A stretch of DNA of 15,474 nt from CAMNAO01 sp045605145 (GTDB lineage: Bacteria; Bacillota; Clostridia; Oscillospirales; Oscillospiraceae). The DNA lies in the NCBI GenBank assembly GCA_045605145.1, contig JAZUPH010000037.1, positions 1-15,474 of the forward strand, given 5' to 3'. Positions within the stretch are counted from its first letter, which is position 1. Every line of letters begins with the position of its first letter. The notes beneath the pieces are model-generated. The model worked only from the letters and a program-made list of their open reading frames with translations. It was not told the origin of the DNA and did not search any database. The translations under genes and the position numbers were made by a program. Shown here piece by piece: positions 13,026-15,474 of this stretch.

Positions 13026-13784
13026 ATGGTCAACGGAAAGCCAATATTCCTTGAACGACCCGAAAACTCAACAATAATCGTAAGCGCCGTATACAGCATA
13101 GTTTGCTTTTTTTCCCTGCCCTTTTTGCTGCTTTTCTTTTCCGGCGGATGGTACGACAGTCCAAGAGCTATATCCTGGTTCGAGATCATCTTTCATTGTA
13201 TCAATCTGGCCTTTGTAGCAAGGGTCTTTCGCGATTATCTGGAGTACTCGCTCATAACCTTTCAGTTGGAACCGAAGAAATGCCTCACCGTAGCCGCAGA
13301 AGCCGCCGGAATGATGATTGGAGCGGCACTTATCTGGCGCGTCATCGCACCCTTTACCGGTATTAATGAGCTGTATATGGCATCATGGGGAACTCTCCCT
13401 CTGACAGAAATGGATCTGTTCCTGCTGGCCGGTGATACTGTGTATGTAAACCCAATATTCGGCACCATTGTTATGGTGCTTGCCGTACCTTTCATAAACT
13501 GCTGCCTATTCTACGCTGTCGCTTTTACGCCGGCTTATAATGTCCGACCGTGGCTCGGCTATGTTGTCGTAGCTGCAGTCATTGCGTTCCCACGTTTATG
13601 CTGCGGTCTTACACACTGGGTTTCCACGGAACAGCTTGCACTGTATATTTCGCAGCTTCCGCTGCACATGATAGCATGCTGGGCATACCAGCGAACCGAC
13701 ACCGTATGGACGCCCATTGCGGCCCATGTAATGGCCAATCTCGCAGCGTGTTTGCCCATTCTTTTGGAATGCGCCCTCCAATGA
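13026..13784 (+). CDS. CPBP-like membrane protein lacking the catalytic EExxxR motif
   Basis: The 252-residue, highly hydrophobic protein has about six to seven membrane segments. Its C-terminal half matches the layout of CPBP (Rce1/CAAX-like) intramembrane proteases: a segment corresponding to motif 1 at 155-166, a GLTH motif with His197, and VWTPIAAHVMANLA with His234 and Asn238. In motif 1, where active members read P-x-x-E-E-x-x-x-R, this protein reads PFINCCLFY, so both Glu are replaced (Asn158, Cys159) and Arg is Tyr163. It is therefore unlikely to be an active protease, and may act as a non-catalytic relative. The ATG at 13026 follows AAAGGGGG with good spacing. The coding sequence looks more AT-rich than its neighbours, suggesting separate origin. 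It has its own terminator; a promoter was not clearly found. The fold assignment is by eye. Confidence 0.72.
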   Translation: MVNGKPIFLERPENSTIIVSAVYSIVCFFSLPFLLLFFSGGWYDSPRAISWFEIIFHCINLAFVARVFRDYLEYSLITFQLEPKKCLTVAAEAAGMMIGAALIWRVIAPFTGINELYMASWGTLPLTEMDLFLLAGDTVYVNPIFGTIVMVLAVPFINCCLFYAVAFTPAYNVRPWLGYVVVAAVIAFPRLCCGLTHWVSTEQLALYISQLPLHMIACWAYQRTDTVWTPIAAHVMANLAACLPILLECALQ

Positions 13785-13816
13785 GATACAGTTGTGGTGA
13801 TTGACAGAATATTAAC

Positions 13817-13843
13817 CCGCCGGGTTCACACCCGGCGGTTTTT
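13817..13843 (+). terminator. Rho-independent terminator after the CPBP-like gene
   Basis: CCGCCGGG (13817-13824) pairs with CCCGGCGG (13831-13838) around a 6-nt loop, followed by TTTTT (13839-13843). It lies 32 nt after the stop codon and ends 12 nt before the blaI promoter. Confidence 0.93.
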
Positions 13844-13855
13844 GCACCTATCCCC

Positions 13856-13884
13856 TTGACAAAAATCTTCTACTATTGTAGAAT
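13856..13884 (+). promoter_or_regulatory. Sigma-A promoter of blaI-blaR1
   Basis: TTGACA (13856-13861) and TAGAAT (13879-13884) are 17 bp apart (6/6 and 5/6 matches). The first operator palindrome overlaps the -10 hexamer, so a bound repressor would block the polymerase. Confidence 0.88.
13869..13882 (+). promoter_or_regulatory. BlaI-type operator box 1
   Basis: The palindrome TCTAC-TATT-GTAGA has the TAC...GTA core known for BlaI/MecI operators and covers the start of the -10 hexamer. A second box with identical arms lies 26 bp downstream. Confidence 0.82.
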
Positions 13885-13894
13885 ATAACTATAC

Positions 13895-13908
13895 TCTACA
13901 AATGTAGA
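13895..13908 (+). promoter_or_regulatory. BlaI-type operator box 2
   Basis: The palindrome TCTAC-AAAT-GTAGA has the same 5-bp arms and 4-bp centre length as box 1. It lies just downstream of the expected transcription start, in the 5' leader of blaI. Confidence 0.82.
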
Positions 13909-13950
13909 ACTCACGCATAAGGTCGTCACATCTGCGAAAGGAGGGCAAAG

Positions 13951-14316
13951 ATGGATAAGTTTAAGCGGCTGCCGGACGGCGAGCTGGAGGTAATGCAGAT
14001 CATATGGACCCACGACGGGCCGGTATCACGCAGTGACATTGAAACATCCGACAGCAGCCACGCGCCCACCACTATCCTGACCTTTTTACAGCGCCTTGTT
14101 GACAAGGGCTATCTCAAAATGGAAAAGCAGGGGCGCAGCAACAGTTATACCCCGCTGATAAGCCGCGGCGAATATCTGGCGGCACAAAGCCGCAGCTTTA
14201 TCCGGAAGCTGTGCGGCGGCTCCGTCCGCGCCTTTGCCGCCGCCCTGCAGGACAGCGGTCTGAGCCGGGAGGAGCTGGATGAGCTGAGCCGCCTGTTGGA
14301 GGAGGGGCGGCTGTGA
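13951..14316 (+). CDS. blaI: BlaI/MecI family transcriptional repressor
   Basis: The 121-residue protein is a winged-helix repressor of the BlaI/MecI/CopY (penicillinase repressor) family. The N-terminal DNA-binding domain runs from LPDGELEVMQIIWTHDG (7-23) through the recognition region HAPTTILTFLQRLVDKGYL (37-55) and the wing GRSNSYTPLI (61-70). A C-terminal dimerisation helix follows (GGSVRAFAAAL and ELDELSRLLEE). In staphylococcal BlaI/MecI the repressor is cut at an Asn-Phe bond on induction; at the corresponding place here I read Ala98-Leu99, so cleavage, if used, must have another specificity. AAAGGAGGG precedes the ATG. Two matching operators lie in its own promoter, indicating autorepression. 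It overlaps the next gene by 4 nt. The ligand pathway may be beta-lactams or another wall stress. Confidence 0.92.
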   Translation: MDKFKRLPDGELEVMQIIWTHDGPVSRSDIETSDSSHAPTTILTFLQRLVDKGYLKMEKQGRSNSYTPLISRGEYLAAQSRSFIRKLCGGSVRAFAAALQDSGLSREELDELSRLLEEGRL

Positions 14317-15474
14317 GAACAGACTTTTTCCTTATAGCATTTACAGCGGTCGTGCTGGCGCTGGTGTTCCGGCGCGAGTGGCGCTATGAGCAGGACAGAA
14401 TGCGCTATCTCAACCCGCCGAAACCGGGGCGAAGGGCACAGATCCTCAGCCCATTAAACATGCCCATTGTGTTTGCCTGCGTGGCGCTGCTGTGTCTGCT
14501 GATGGGTGCGTGGGACGGATTTGAGCGCTATCTGCCGGACATATTGATACGCACTTGTCTGTATTATCTGCTTCTGCTGATACTGCTTCCCCTTTTGCGG
14601 CGCACCATCAGCGCCCGCGCCTGCGCCACACTGTGGCTGCTGCCCAACTTCACAATGATGTTCCCCGTCATCTATCTGCAGAACTATCGCCCCCGCCCCT
14701 TTTGGGTCATCAGCCTGCCTCATCTGCTGGCCGCCGCCGGGATATGGATCTGGCTGATAGGTTCCGCCGCAGTGCTTGGGCTGAGGATATATGAGCATTT
14801 CAGCTTGCGCCGCCGGCTTTTGAAGAACGCCCGCCCCGTCACGGAAAAAGACGTGCTCGAACTGTGGCGCAGAGAACTGAGGGCGGCTGAGATCAAAGAA
14901 GAGCTTCAGCTTTATCGCTCCCCCGCTGCAGACTCCCCCATCACCGTGGGACTTATCCGCAAGCACACGGTGTGCATCCTGCCAGTGAGGGAATACAGCC
15001 TGGAGCAGCTTCGCCTTATCTTCCGCCACGAGCTGCGCCATGTGGCCCGGGGCGACAGTCAAACAAAGCTGTTCACCGCCATCCTCACCGCCGTCTGCTG
15101 GCCCAACCCATTGGTGTGGATAGCCCAGCGCAAGGCCGCAGAAGACCTTGAGCTCAGCTGCGACGAGATGGTTCTGATAGATGAGGACGAAAACACACGG
15201 CAAAGCTATGCCCGGCTGCTGATAAACAGCGGCTGCAATGACAAAGGCTTCACCACCTGCCTCTCCTCCGCGGCCAAAACTCTGCGCCACCGCCTTAAAT
15301 GCGTGGTAAATCCCCCAAGGAGGCTCAGCGGCGCGGTTGTTGTCGGCCTTTTAAGCCTTGTCTTGGGTTTTACCGGAGGCTGGATAAGCATCTCCACCCT
15401 TTCTGGCAGTATGGATGAGCTGATATTTGACCCCAACCCCCACGGCCCCATCGGGCGCATCTACACCTGCACCC
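14313..15474 (+). CDS. blaR1: BlaR1/MecR1-like M56 metallopeptidase sensor (partial, runs off window)
   Basis: The frame starts at GTG (14313) in a GTGA overlap with the blaI stop codon, with GGAGGAGGGG just before it, and stays open to the window end (387 codons). Membrane segments appear around 5-19, 50-66, 82-97, 132-157 and 338-360. The M56 zinc peptidase site lies between the last two: HELRH (239-243) within FRHELRHVARGD, and ELSCDE (280-285), whose Glu280 is the likely third zinc ligand. This is the arrangement of BlaR1/MecR1, which sense beta-lactams outside the cell and trigger loss of the BlaI repressor. The extracellular part after residue 360 is only just entered (DELIFDPNPHGPIGRIY), so whether a penicillin-binding sensor domain follows cannot be seen. 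No gene with this start is obvious on the minus strand. Confidence 0.9.
   Translation, partial: MRTDFFLIAFTAVVLALVFRREWRYEQDRMRYLNPPKPGRRAQILSPLNMPIVFACVALLCLLMGAWDGFERYLPDILIRTCLYYLLLLILLPLLRRTISARACATLWLLPNFTMMFPVIYLQNYRPRPFWVISLPHLLAAAGIWIWLIGSAAVLGLRIYEHFSLRRRLLKNARPVTEKDVLELWRRELRAAEIKEELQLYRSPAADSPITVGLIRKHTVCILPVREYSLEQLRLIFRHELRHVARGDSQTKLFTAILTAVCWPNPLVWIAQRKAAEDLELSCDEMVLIDEDENTRQSYARLLINSGCNDKGFTTCLSSAAKTLRHRLKCVVNPPRRLSGAVVVGLLSLVLGFTGGWISISTLSGSMDELIFDPNPHGPIGRIYTCT

Overview
The window reads as chromosomal DNA of a gut-type Clostridia bacterium, probably Oscillospiraceae/Ruminococcaceae-like. The reasons are a fairly high G+C content by eye, strong AGGAGG ribosome binding sites, near-consensus sigma-A promoters, a CxxC zinc-ribbon L32, the pairing of a DUF512 radical-SAM protein with the GTPase Der, and hairpin-rich intergenic repeats of a kind I remember from gut Firmicutes. 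This placement is inference; no 16S or other marker is present.

Layout. The left half (1-7552) is coded almost entirely on the minus strand. It holds the start of an alpha/beta hydrolase cut by the left edge, the ribosome-assembly GTPase der, a DUF512 radical-SAM/PDZ protein, an rpmF-yceD pair behind a perfect consensus promoter, and two tandem paralogous type-B carboxylesterases ending in a strong terminator. A 199-bp divergent intergenic region follows, and the right half (7752-15474) is coded on the plus strand. It holds an RluA-type pseudouridine synthase, a compact four-gene polyamine ABC importer operon (potA-potB-potC-potD), a membrane protein that looks like a CPBP-family protease without its catalytic Glu pair, and a blaI-blaR1 regulator/sensor pair behind a promoter with two matched operator palindromes. 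blaR1 runs off the right edge.

How the genes work together. yceD-rpmF and der serve ribosome supply and assembly. potABCD is translationally linked throughout (11-nt overlap, 4-nt ATGA overlap, 2-nt gap) and should encode one uptake complex. blaI-blaR1 (4-nt GTGA overlap) should form an autoregulated cell-wall-stress or beta-lactam circuit; no target gene such as a beta-lactamase lies inside the window. The esterase pair is probably one transcript, substrate unknown.

I do not see a clearly new multi-gene system, phage, CRISPR array, insertion sequence or toxin-antitoxin locus. The points most worth checking are a PotD with a predicted C-terminal membrane anchor instead of a lipobox, the catalytically degenerate CPBP protein, the tandem esterases with GQSxGG nucleophile elbows, the intergenic repeat elements, and small departures from family norms in Der, BlaI and PotA.
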